Positions 31,583-41,751 of a DNA stretch of 64,000 bases are shown here, one piece after another; position 1 is the first letter of the stretch, and every line of letters starts with the position of its first letter. The notes below the pieces were generated by a model. The model was not told where the DNA came from. It saw only the letters and a list, made by a program, of their open reading frames with translations, and made no database searches. The translations under genes were made by a program, and so were the position numbers. Origin of the DNA: Effrenium voratum (Eukaryota; Sar; Dinophyceae; Suessiales; Symbiodiniaceae); contig CAUJNA010002168.1 of the NCBI GenBank assembly GCA_963377175.1, forward strand, positions 250,001 to 314,000, in the 5' to 3' direction.

Positions 31583-32499
31583 AGCTGAAGAAAAAGTATG
31601 GCGATTTTTTCCCATCGGCCAGAGATCGATTCCGGGCTTCATTTGTTTTGGTTTGCCAAGCCGAAGCCGATGTTTGGGCAGAAGTGTTAGGGTTGGGCAA
31701 AAATTGTCGCCGCAGGGCCCCCCGAGAAAAGGATCATGGCTACGGTAAGTTGAACCACGTGTTTGGAAGCTTCCCCAGAATTAGTTCCCCCTTTTCCTTT
31801 TTTGCTTTTTTGGGGTCCCTATATACATATATATATATACCTCCACCTTCCAAAGGGTGCAACAAAACCGCCTGTTTAAGCACAAGTAGGTTTTGCTTTG
31901 GAACGGCGATCTTGTCAGGGAAGCGGCGATTCTTGATTGGGAAGCGCCGGGCGTGACATGTCACATCGGATGCTCTCAGCTGTCATGGCCCGGGCCCGTT
32001 CCTTTTGACGGCATCATTTCCGTCCCTGCATGCGCCTCTCCCACCCTCCTGCCCTTTTTCGCTCCCAGCACTACAGGTACGTGGCCGAGTGGCCATGGAC
32101 CATAATTTTGCCACTTCATTAAACAGCGAAATAAAACAGCGCCTCGCACAAAATTGGGTGGTTTCTTCAAGAATTGCCGCTTCAGAAATGCTACATGGAA
32201 AACCACCGGTTCAAGCGTACGTTCGCCTCTCGGTTTTGCCCTTCATCGCTGCTCTGGCTCCTACTGGCGGCACAGCGGCTTTTGGCTGACCTGGGCCTTG
32301 GCTTGATACCTCCGAGCTTTCACGAGGTAGAGTTGCAACACCCGCTTCAACAATTGCTTTTGATGTCATCGCCTGCTGGTCCTTGAAATCTTGCAAACTA
32401 GGTCTTCGTGTTGCTCACAGCTGTGTATGAGCGGGTTTGCTATTTTGATGGCACCTTGCCTCAGGACAGCTTTGATTTCAACAAGTGTGGTTGACACAA

Positions 32500-34643
32500 T
32501 GCATTTGGCTTCATGGCCCACCCTGCAAATTTGAGTTCCCGAAGAGCGACACCTGCCAGTCGTGCGTAAGTCTGCTGGAACTCATATCCTGCGTGGACCC
32601 TTGCAGCGCAGGCTTGGTCTGACCAAAGCCCATGCTCATATGGAGCACTTGCGAGAATTTAACAGCAATCTCGCTTCCACGGCGCATCGTGCGCAACAGT
32701 GGGACGTGGGCTTGATCCAGCGGCGCTTGAATAAAGCCGCCAATGCAACCAACCATTCCAAAATAAGCGTAACATCAGAGCCCTGGACATTGAACCATGG
32801 ATAGCTATCCTTCGATTCAGATGGCGCACAAGGCGAGGGGAGAAGCGAAGTGGGGCAGACACAAACTTGTGATACTCAGCCATCACGCGGGCCCATGTGT
32901 CAGCTGGGTCACTCAAAGTCGGGTGTGAGGGCCCAAGCAAACGCTCACGGACAGTGTCAATTGAACTGGCTGCGTAGTTGGCCTTACTATTCCTCAAAAA
33001 CTTGTGCAGATCAATTTTGGGGACTGTGGGGACAACAGAATCCCGTACTCAATTTCTGGGGGGTCAATTTCTGAGGCACTCAATTTCTTTTTGAAAGGTA
33101 AATCAATACTCAATTTCTGAGGGGAGATCTGAGGGGGGTCAGTAATAGAATCCTGAGGGGAGGTACCAAAAAACCCTACTTGAGTCCCCCGAAGCCGAAT
33201 GAGAAACTGCTCTGGAAGCAATAGGGCCAACCATCAAGTAATTGACAATTGTTTTTCGTGTTTTCTTGAAGCTCCCTTTCAAATCAATTAATTTACAAAT
33301 CCCCGACAGAGCCAAGTATCAGGTAGCTATGTATACTAGTTTTGTTCTTTCGTTTTCTTGGCCACGCAAGCCCCTTTGCAAAGTGCCGGAGAAAGAATTG
33401 TGTTGTGACATTGGGAACGCAAGTTGAGAGGGGAGTTCTGAGGGGGGGTCAGCACTAAAGTCCTGGGGGGGGTGAGTACTCAATCACATAGAAAAGTGAG
33501 GGCGATTACTCACAGTTGGTCTTTGGGGGGCTAAAGATTTTAAACACAAGCATGAACTTCCTCATGATCCTCGTGAACCGCGGAGACTGATTAGGGAAAC
33601 TTCTTCCGCCCTGGTCACCTGCAAGTGGGTTTTTGAGGGATCCAAGAAAACAGGGAAAAAGAGAAAGCGCATCATGGTTGACTTTACTGTTTCTGCACAA
33701 GGTCTTTCGCTAACATGCACCACGTGGCTGGTTCCAACCCCACTGATTGAGCATTGTGTCCTTCGACACGAACTCTTCTTCAATGATCAACTCATTCGAT
33801 TGCATTTCCATACGGAGTGGCTCGCATGCCTGCTGGAAGGACCCTAAGATCAGGCGTTTCAGGCTACGGCTAATGAAAGCAAAGGGTCCTCACAGATCTT
33901 CTCAATGCTTTGTTTTTTTTCGCCCCCTGCCATGCAGTCAGCAATGATGGCTTCGCTTCTTTGAAGGTCCCGTTTACCGCCTTCGAAGCCTTGATCGCCT
34001 CGCCGATGCCGACAAGTGCAATTTTCCCGGCTTTGGCTCATTCTTGTTGGCAACAGCATCGTCCATGTAAGGGATTCCATCGTTGTTTTCTTCAGGTTCC
34101 TGAGAGTTCCCTTCATCATCTTCCGACTCACACTCATCATCCTCGCCCAACTGCAGGGTGGCTGTGCGATCGAGTTTCCTCTTGAGATCAACCACATCCG
34201 CCTCAGCAAGCTTCCTTGGCCAAAGGCGTGGGCTCTGCAGGCCAGGAACCTTTGCCCAAGCGAGTCTCTTTGGCAGGGGCGGTGTGGGCAAGGTGTTGAC
34301 GGCCTGGGAAGGGCATACCCGTAGACCAGAATCGCTTAACTGTTTATACCATCATGTTGCTTTTGCTCCGGGGCCAAGACACAGACTCCGAAGGACTGGG
34401 CGGAGCAAGTGGCTCAGCGTCCGTCCACTCTTTCTCTTTCTCGTTCTTCCGATTCTTGAGTTCCTGGTGTTCCTTCTGGATAGCCTGTTGTTGGTCTTGC
34501 AGCCCAGCCGGGAAAAGGCAAGGCGTTTGGAGTTCCATCAGCGTGGTACTGCGCCGCCAAAGTTGGACTTTCCTGCGCAGCTTTCTTACCAACCCACGGA
34601 TGCGCAGTTCCTCATCGGCCACCTGAGACTCCACCTTCCTCAA
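32500..34643 (-). pseudogene. Decayed unknown gene, left palindrome arm copy
   Basis: Read from the palindrome centre outward, broken frames appear in order. First, 34,643-34,344 has a charged coiled-coil-like part (QQQAIQKEHQELKNRKNEKE) ending in a stop. Second, an acidic part at about 34,215-33,990 includes VVDLKRKLDRTATLQLGEDD and ECESEDDEGNSQEPEENND. Third, 32,997-32,659 includes DTVRERLLGPSHPTLSDPAD and PLRFSPRLVRHLNRRIAIHG. Stops and frame changes separate them, so no intact product is expected. The right arm holds the same parts on the plus strand. I do not recognise the family. The distal part resembles unannotated dinoflagellate proteins with a W-x-x-K-P-K-x-H motif, but that is from memory and weak. 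Confidence 0.5.
34344..34643 (-). CDS. Coiled-coil fragment of the palindrome gene
   Basis: This 99-codon open frame opens VESQVADEELRIRGLVRKLR, continues with KVQLWRRSTTLMELQTPC, then has a Gln/Glu/Lys-rich helical run (DQQQAIQKEHQELKNRKNEK) and a Ser/Pro tail. The run is interrupted in the right arm, which lacks the corresponding 79 nt. It is part of the decayed gene and is listed because its composition is the most protein-like in the left arm. Confidence 0.35.
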   Translation of the reverse strand: MRKVESQVADEELRIRGLVRKLRRKVQLWRRSTTLMELQTPCLFPAGLQDQQQAIQKEHQELKNRKNEKEKEWTDAEPLAPPSPSESVSWPRSKSNMMV

Positions 34644-35458
34644 CGGCCGGATGCTATCCTCTCCCTTTCCAACCTTCAGGTTTGAATTGGACCAGCGGTG
34701 ACGGAGAGTTCCGCCAAATGCATTCTATGCGTTTTTCACGCAAACACTCAACTTTTCAAAAAGTGCGAAAAAATGAAACGGCGATCTTTGGCAACCAACC
34801 GGCGATCTTTTGCGGCCAAACGGCGATCTTTCCCGAACCAGCAATTCGCAACATTTTAGGCCGTGGCTTTGCCCGTTTGCCCTTTCTGACCGGCTTTGGT
34901 GGCTCAAACGGCTTCGCGCACAACATCCTGGCGCCGAAGATCCGCTAGACCCCCCAAAGACGGCCAGAAAGGGCAAAAGGGCAAACGGGCAAAGCCACGG
35001 CCTAAAATGTTGCGAATTTCTGGTTCGGGAAAGATCGCCGTTTGGCCGCGAAAGATCGCCGGCTGGTCGCCAAAGATCGCTGTTTCATTTTTTGCACTTT
35101 TTGAAAAGTTGAGTGTTTGCGTGAAAAACGCATAGAATGTATTTGGCGGAACTCTCCGTCACCCCTGGTCCCTTTCAAACCTGAAGGTTGGAAAGGGAGG
35201 GGATAGCATTGGCCGCTGAGGAAGGTGGAGTCTCAGGTGGCCGCTGAGGAACGTCGAGCAACGGGGCACCTTGCCTGCGCATCCGTGGGTTGGCAAGAAA
35301 GCTGCTGCGCTGCATCACAGCGCCCAGTCCTAAGACTTGTCACATCTTGCGGAATCATGATCACTCTGAGCGGAAAAGGTGTCACTGCGTACGGAAGTGA
35401 AACTGTCACTGCTTACGGAAGTGAGGCCACTACACGCGGAAAAGTATAGGGGTAGGAA

Positions 35459-35738
35459 GCTCCTTCCTTTCTAAGGCTCCTTTCTAAGGCTCCTTTCTAG
35501 GGCTCCTTTCTAAGGCTCCTTTCTAGGGCTCCTTTCTAGGGCTCCTTTCTAGGGCTCCTTTCTAAGGCTCCTTTCTAAGGCTCGGCTCCTTTCTAAGGCT
35601 CCTTTCTAGGGCTCCTTTCCAAGGCTCCTTTTTAGGGCTCCTTTCTGAGGCTCCTTTCTTAGGGCTCCTTTCTAGGGCTCCTTTCTAAGGCTCCTTTATA
35701 AGCTCCTTTCTAGGGCTCCTTTCTAGGGCTCCTTTCTA
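35459..35738 (+). repeat. 13-bp tandem array GGCTCCTTTCTAA/G
   Basis: About 21 copies of GGCTCCTTTCTAA or GGCTCCTTTCTAG occur with a few shortened units (for example GGCTCCTTTATAA and a 5-bp insert near 35,583). It has a strong strand bias, with C and T on the plus strand. Confidence 0.9.
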
Positions 35739-36418
35739 GAGGGATTGGCACGGGAACCGCTTCAGCTGCAATGCCGGATTCCACTCGAAAAGCGGAGCCC
35801 CAAGACAACCTTCATCACGGCCCCCTTTCAGGAGGGATTGGCTGAGGATCCGCTTTTCGAGCTGGATTGCCGGATTCCAGTTCGAAAAGCGGATCCCCAA
35901 GACAACCTTCATCACGGCCCCCTTTCAGGAGGGATTGGCTGGGGATCCGCTTTTCGAGCTGGATTGCCGGATTCCAGCTCGAAAAGCGGATCCCCAAGAC
36001 AACCTTCATCACGGCCCCCTTTCAGGAGGGATTGGCCGGGGATCCGCTTTTCGAGCTGGAATGCCGGATTCCAGCTCGAAAAGCGGATCCCCAAGACAAC
36101 CTTCATCACGGCCCCCTTTCAGGAGGGATTGGCCGGGGATCCGCTTTTCGAGCTGGAATGCCGGATTCCAGCTCGAAAAGCGGATCCCCAAGACAACCTT
36201 CATCACGGCCCCCTTTTCAGGAGGGATTGGCCGGGGATCCGCTTTTCGAGCTGGAATGCCGGATTCCAGCTCGAAAAGCGGATCCCCAAGACAACCTTCA
36301 TCACGGCCCCCTTTTCAGGAGGGATTGGCCGGGGATCCGCTTTTCGAGCTGGAATGCCGGATTCCAGCTCGAAAAGCGGATCCCCAAGACAACCTTCATC
36401 ACGGCCCCCTTTCAGGAG
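35737..36418. repeat. 97-bp tandem array, each unit a 55-bp perfect hairpin
   Basis: There are seven units with starts at about 35,737, 35,830, 35,927, 36,024, 36,121, 36,219 and 36,317 (period 97, then 98). Each unit has the hairpin arm GGGGATCCGCTTTTCGAGCT plus GGAAT, a GCCGG loop and the exact complement, followed by 42 bp (CAAGACAACCTTCATCACGG...AGGAGGGATTGGC). The first units carry mismatches and the later ones are perfect. Because 97 is 1 more than a multiple of 3 and no frame meets a stop, three overlapping open frames of up to 325 codons result. They are repeat artefacts, not genes. Confidence 0.92.
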
Positions 36419-36566
36419 GGGTCCGCCTTTTCCGCAGAGACTGTGCTTTGTTTTTCCGCACATTTGGTTGTTTTTTTCCGCTCTGCGGGGTTCGCACGTT
36501 TTCCGCGCGCAGCGCCAAGCCTCGCCCAGTCCTGGACGCCTAACCTTTTCCTTAGGATGCTGGAGC

Positions 36567-38830
36567 AGGAAAGTCCAACTTCGGCGGAGCAATGCCACGG
36601 TGATGGAACTCCAAGCGCCTTGCCTTTTCCCGGCCGGGCTGCAAGACGCTCAGCCACTTGCTCCGCCCAGTCCTTCGGAGTCTGTGTCTTGGCCCCGGAG
36701 CAAAAGCAACATGATGGTATAAAGAGTTAAGCGATTCTAGTCTACGGGTATGCCCTTCCCAGGCCGTCAACCCTTGCCCACACCGCCCCTGCCAAAGAGA
36801 CTCGCTTGGGCAAAGGTTCCTGGCCTGCAGAGCCCACGCCTTTGGCCAAGGAAGCATCTCCCACTTCTCTTGCTGAGGCGGATGTGGTTGATCTCAAGAG
36901 GAAACTCGATCGCGCAGCCACCCTGCAGTTGGGCGAGGATGATGAGTGTGAGTCGGAAGATGATGAAGGGAACTCTCAGGAACCTGAAGAAAACAACGAT
37001 GGAATCCCTTACATGGACGATGCTGTTGCCAACAAGAATGAGCCAAAGCCGGGAAAATTGCACTTGTCGGCATCGGCGAGGCGATCAAGGCTTCGAAGGC
37101 GGTAAACGGGACCTTCAAAGAAGCGAAGCCATCATTGCTGACTGCATGGCAGGGGGCGGAAAAAAAGCATTGAGAAGATCTGTGAGGTGGATTCTGCAGA
37201 GACCCTTTGCTTTCATTAGCCGTAGCCTGAAACGCCTGATCTTAGGGTCCTTCCAGCGGGCATGCGAGCCACTCCGTATGGAAATGCAATCGAATGAGTT
37301 GATCATTGAAGAAGAGTTCGTGTCGAAGGACACAATGCTCAATCAGTGGGGTTGGAACCAGCCACGTGGCGCATGTTAGCGAAAGACCTTGTGTTGTGCA
37401 GAATCAGGAAGGTCAACCGTGATGCGCTTCTCTTGTTTTCTTGGATCCCTCAAAAACCCGCTTGCGAGTGACCAGGGCGGAAGAAGTTTCCCTAATCAGT
37501 CTCCGATGTTCACGAGGATCATGAGGAAGTTCATGCTTGTGTTTGAACTCTTTAGCCCCCCAAAGACCAACTGAGTAATCGCCCTCACTTTTCTGTGTGA
37601 TTGGGTACTCAACCCCCCTCAGGACTTTAGTGCTGACCCCCCCTCAGAACTCCCCTCAGAACTTGCGCTCCGAATGTCACAATACGATTCTTTCTCCGGC
37701 GCTTTGCAAAGGGGCTTGCGTGGCAAAGAAAACGAAAGAACAAAACTAGTACACATAGCTACCTGATACTTGGCTCTGTCGGGGATTTGTAAATTAATTG
37801 ATTTGAAAGGGAGCTTCAAGAAAACACGAAAAGCAATTGTCAATTACTTGATGGTTGGCCCTATTGCTTCCTGAGCAGTTTCTCATTCGGCTTCGGGGGA
37901 CTCAAGTAGGGTTTTTTGGTACCTCCCCTCAGGATTCTATTACTGACCCCCCTCAGATCTCCCCTCAGAAATTGAGTATTGATTTACCTTTCAAAAAGAA
38001 ATTGAGTGCCTCAGAAATTGACCCCCCAGAAATTGTGTACGGGATTCTGTTGTCCCCACAGTCCCCAAAATTGATCTGCACAAGTTCCCTGAGGAATAGT
38101 AAGGCCAACTACGCAGCCAGTTCAATTGACACTGTCCGTGAGCGTTTGCTTGGGCCCTCACACCCGACTTTGAGTGACCCAGCTGACACATGGGCCCGCG
38201 TGATGGCTGAGTATCACACATTTGTGTCTGCCCCACTTCGCTTCTCCCCTCGCCTTGTGCGCCATCTGAATCGAAGGATAGCTATCCATGGTTTAATGTC
38301 CAGGGCTCTAATGTTACGCTTATTTTGGAATGGTTGGTTGCCATCATTGGCGGCTTTATTCAAGCACCACTTGATCAAGCCCACGTCCCACTGTTGCGCA
38401 CGATGCGCCGTGGAAGCGAGATTGCTGTTAAATTCTCGCAAGTGCTCCATATGAGCATGGGCTTTGGTCAGACCAAGCCTGCGCTGCAAGGGTCCAGGCA
38501 GGATATGAGTTCCAGCAGACTTACGCACGACTGGCAGGTGTCGCTCTTCGGGAACTCAAGTTTGTAGGGTGGGCCATGAAGCCAAAAATGCACTTGTTGA
38601 AATCAAAGCTGTCCTGAGGCAAGGTGCCATCAAAATAGCAAACCCGCTCATACACAGCTGTGAGCAACACGCAGACCTAGTTGGCAAGATTTCAAGGACC
38701 AGCAGGCAATGCCATCAAAAGCACCTGTCCAAGCGGGTCCAAGCTCGAGCCCTTCACCGGAGGTATCGAGCCAAGGCCCAGGCCAGCCAAAAGCTGCTGC
38801 GGGCAAAGTATGAGCCAGAGCAGAGATGAA
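36567..38830 (+). pseudogene. Decayed unknown gene, right palindrome arm copy
   Basis: This is the mirror of the left-arm gene. The acidic part is open at 36,806-37,105 (AKEASPTSLAEADVVDLKRK, then DRAATLQLGEDDECESEDDE). A shifted frame (IGEAIKASKAVNGTFKEAKP) follows, then SNELIIEEEFVSKDTMLNQW at about 37,290-37,350. A 199-codon frame at 37,855-38,454 includes ADTWARVMAEYHTFVSAPLR. Last, FQQTYARLAGVALRELKFVG then WAMKPKMH appears at about 38,508-38,600. Consecutive parts lie in different frames, so it is broken. The order is centre-outward, as in the left arm, so both copies point away from each other. The function is unknown. Confidence 0.5.
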
Positions 38831-38992
38831 GGGCAAAACCGAGAGGTTAATGTACGCTTGAACCGGCGGTTTTCTATGTGGCTTCTCTGAAGCGGCAATT
38901 CTTGAAGAATCCGCCCAATTTTGCGCAAAGCGCTGTTTTATTTCGCTGTTTCATGAAGCGGCGAAAATTCTGTACCACAAGAATGTCCAGGT

Positions 38993-39017
38993 ATATATAT
39001 ATATATATATATATATT
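38993..39017. repeat. TA microsatellite at the palindrome's right edge
   Basis: A TATATATA run of about 25 bp directly follows the detectable end of the right arm. It may mark the original edge of the duplicated segment, because a TA run with similar neighbours (GGGGTCCC) occurs at 31,808-31,843. Confidence 0.8.
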
Positions 39018-39019
39018 TG

Positions 39020-40020
39020 CCGGGGTCCCTTTTTTCCAGCCCAGGGAGGGGGTCCGAAGGCCGCGTTCGTTCCGGTGGGGTCTCCAACGCGCAACCATGG
39101 CCGTGGGGCAACAGTTTCAGGACGCCCCAGCAATGCAGATGGAAACCAGAAGCTCGCTTTGGGACAAGCAAAGCTTTGTCCAGGTTCCGAAAGGCTGTTT
39201 CCAGGTCCTTTTGGGCGTGTTTGTGAAATATGGGCCTATAGGGACAACTTCTGTGCTAGCCCCTTGCAAGTGCTGGCAGCACTGGCGGTATGGGAATCAG
39301 CCTTAGCAGGGGCAAGCATTTTACACGTGTGCCCCCACCCCGAACAGCACACAAAACCCAAAGGACTGACAGTCCCGACCCATTCCATCACTGCGCAGGC
39401 GGCCAACCATTGGCTACTGCACGTCTTTAATCTACGTTGCCCAGTGACTCCATTTACCTGTCCAAGGAAACGCCAAAAGGAACCTTGTCGGAAAATCCTA
39501 AAGTGGCTTGCCTGGGATCCAATCTACGTGGTCTTCGGGGTCAGCAGCACTCGCAGGAAGGAGGGAATGATCCCAAGAGGCCCATCCTCCACGGTTTCCT
39601 TTATTCGGGAATCCCAAAAATGGTTCATTCCAAAACCCGGAAGGTCATTGTCTCTCGCACCAGCCAAGTACAAGGTGATCACCTATATGGACCAAGGAGA
39701 ACGTGGGGAGAAGTCCGGGACCCGAGTCATGGGTTTTTATTTTATTTGTTGTTATTTATTAATTAAAAAGAAGAACAAAACACGGGGAAAACACACATCC
39801 CCACCTGGAGAACTTTGGACTATCCGGGACCCGCCCACAATTGTTGTTGGCCTGACCTGCGTAGTGCATCATCGTGTTCTTACACTCTGTTTGGGGTCTA
39901 CGCTGGTATATGTATAAAACATCCCCACCTGCTGGAGAAATTGGACTTGGATCGTCATGGGTTTTCATAAAACATCCCCACCAATTACTTGGATCCCACG
40001 ACCCGCCCGTCCATTTTTTC
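39020..40020. other. Intron-like stretch with a 280-codon open frame
   Basis: A plus-strand frame stays open at 39,075-39,917. Its peptide starts MGSPTRNHGRGATVSGRPSN and shows no domain or helical periodicity. It runs into repeat-like sequence (ACACATCCCCACCTGGAGAA, related to AACATCCCCACCTGCTGGAG just downstream). I judge it more likely a chance frame than a gene. Nothing else is supported here. Confidence 0.3.
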
Positions 40021-40029
40021 AGTTGCCAG

Positions 40030-40151
40030 GAGTGGCGCGCAGCTCTGGCCCTCGCCACCCCGGCCGCGGCTTTTACCGCGGTGCTCAACGCCGCCCTGGG
40101 CGCCTGCGCGCGCGCGCGCCGGTGGCTGGCGGCCCTGGCGCTGGCACGAGG
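40030..40151 (+). CDS. PPR-repeat exon starting at helix B
   Basis: TTTTTTCAGTTGCCAG provides AG sites at 40,021-40,022 and 40,028-40,029. The latter gives a phase-0 start at EWRAALALATPAAAFTAV, then LNAALGACARARRWLAALAL. Helix B (EWRAALALA) is followed by helix A (TAVLNAALGAC) and the next helix B (RRWLAALALA), with tryptophans 30 residues apart. It opens at the same repeat position and phase as the exons at 31.3 and 48.0 kb. The downstream end near 40,151 is approximate (GAGGCC offers a GC donor). The GC content is very high. Confidence 0.75.
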
Positions 40152-40280
40152 CCTTTTTGGTCCGGGGAGCGACCGGGGCCCGGGCCCAAGACCACCGCAG
40201 CCGGCAGCCAGAGAATCCAGAAAAAGTAACCCGATCTCCTTGAAAAGTATAAAATTGAGGACTGAACATGACCCAACCAT

Positions 40281-40388
40281 GGTTGTGGCTGGGAAACATT
40301 TTTATATGTTTGCTTATTGTGGTGTAGTGGTTGAAACCCCCGCTTAACTGCTAAAAAATAGGTTTTTGCTCCCCTTCCAACGTCAACC
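40281..40388. mobile_element. Short inverted-repeat element, GGTTGNNGTTGG ends
   Basis: GGTTGTGGCTGGGAAACATT is at the left and CCTTCCAACGTCAACC at the right. The second copy (53,010-53,114) has better-matched ends. The shared interior is GTTTGCTTATTGTGGT and TTTTTGCTCC. Confidence 0.55.
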
Positions 40389-40984
40389 AAGAAATCCGAT
40401 GTTCGGGACCAGGGCAAAAAACAGCCGATGGGTATATGCAAGAAACACAAATACAAGGACGCAGTACAACCACTGTTGGCACACATTGCTTGCCCTCGAT
40501 TCTCATTGACATACTCGTTTTTTCCCCCCTTTTTACCCCGGGCTTTTTGCCCCTTAATTATTTGGAAAGCAAAACCCGACAAAAAACAAAAAACAACAAC
40601 CATGAAGCCACTGCCATGGCATTTGAGTGTTTCATTTGGCATTTGGGTGTTTCATTTTCTTTGAGCTGTTGGTTGGTGTTTGTAGTTGCTGTTGGGCTTT
40701 GTGTGTGTTCAGGTTTTCCTGCTCAATTTATGAATGTATAGATTATAATATACAGACATAAATATTGGAGGTATTTGCTGGGACCTCAATGAGAAGCAAA
40801 GTTTCTAGAAGCTATTTGCCAGTGCTTAGATCAAATTCTTCAGCTTGTTGCAAGTCCTTAGTTTGGATTAGAACCGCACTCTAAAACTTGGAACGTTCGG
40901 CCTTGTATCATTAATTGACGTTGAAGCAATATGTCCCCTCCATCAAAAGCAGTCACCTGACAGTGCTAGTTATCCTTTGAAACA

Positions 40985-41290
40985 TCAGTATCCTTTTGGG
41001 GGGGGCATTATGAACATGCATGTGGGGGCGCATTATGAGCATCTATTTGGGGGCATTAGGGGCATCCATTTGAGGGGCATTATTAGCATCAATTTGGGGG
41101 GCATTATGAGCATCAATTTGGGGGGCATTATGGGCATCCATTTGAGGGGGGGCATTATGAGCATCCACATTAGCAGTATGAGCATCAATTTGGGGCGGCA
41201 GTATGAGCATCAATTTGCGGGGGGCATTGTGAGCACGCATTTGAGTGAGCATCCATTTGGGGGGAATTATGAGCATCAACATTCTGAGGG
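40985..41290 (+). repeat. Minisatellite GGGGGGCATTATGAGCATCAATTTG
   Basis: About eleven copies of a unit of roughly 25 bp (GGGGCATTATGAGCATC plus AATTTG or CATTTG) occur just inside the left terminal repeat of the 5 kb element. Translated frames (repeats of ISINLGGIM type) are repeat-derived. Confidence 0.8.
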
Positions 41291-41751
41291 CATTATCCGC
41301 TTGCATTTGTTCATTTGCTCAAAAGGCATTTTCAAGACAGACTGTATGGGCCCTGAGTCTCAGTGTCCGATTTACCCTTCTCTCACCCCTGCTTTACTTT
41401 CACAGCTTTACTGGCATTGCTTCCGACAGCACAGAGGGCCACGTGTCCCGAACGAGCTGACCTCCGCCAAGCGTTGAGGCTAGGCTAGGAGAAGAGGCGG
41501 GCCTGGGCGGCCAGCGGGGCAGGTTGGATTGGTCGGGCCCAGGAAGTGTGAAAACCAGAGGTCGAAACGACCATGAAGTAAGCAAGTAGCTCTAAAGCAT
41601 ACTGTGCTTAAGGCCGGCAACAGACATGTGCTTTCCTTCTGTGGTATGTTCACTACTGACGTACCTGGCATATCTCAGTAAACTCGAAGGAATGTTGGGG
41701 CATTCGCTGCGCAAAAAGACCCCTGCAGTCAACGAAGGCTTGCGTGAGCCA

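Larger units (their letters stand above)
35313..36566. repeat. Tandem-array insertion in the right palindrome arm
   Basis: Left-arm sequence is continuous at the equivalent point (about 34,562-34,580), whereas the right arm is split between GCTGCTGCGC (to about 35,312) and AGGAAAGTCCAAC (from 36,567). The insert contains 150 bp of unique sequence with two ACGGAAGTGA phrases, then the 13-bp array, the 97-bp hairpin array, and 150 bp rich in TTTTCCGC. No target duplication is obvious. Confidence 0.75.
32099..38985. repeat. Giant 6.9 kb palindrome (inverted duplication)
   Basis: The left arm, about 32,099-34,911, is the reverse complement of the right arm, about 34,942-38,985, with a centre of only about 30 nt. 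The right arm is longer because 1.25 kb of other sequence (35,313-36,566) is inserted in it. Matches include the pair at about 34,016-34,095 and 37,000-37,080, the pair at 33,230-33,340 and 37,765-37,870, and the pair at 34,735-34,790 and 35,080-35,135. The arms are similar but not identical, with substitutions, a 79-nt block at 34,420-34,498 missing on the right, and a block of about 17 nt missing on the left. The outer boundaries are gradual, and TA microsatellites lie near both ends (31,815-31,843; 38,993-39,017). It fills most of the gap between the PPR exons at 31.3 and 40.0 kb. Confidence 0.85.

Noticed and set aside
35737..36418. CRISPR-like repeat-spacer look of the 97-bp array
   Set aside because: The spacers are identical between units, the setting is eukaryotic and no cas-like gene exists. 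It is a tandem repeat of hairpins.
35745..36730. Overlapping plus-strand frames of 325, 287 and 202 codons and several minus-strand frames of about 65 codons
   Set aside because: They are produced by the 97-bp array: the period shifts the frame by one base per unit and no frame contains a stop, so all three frames stay open. The peptide repeats are the same unit read in rotation.
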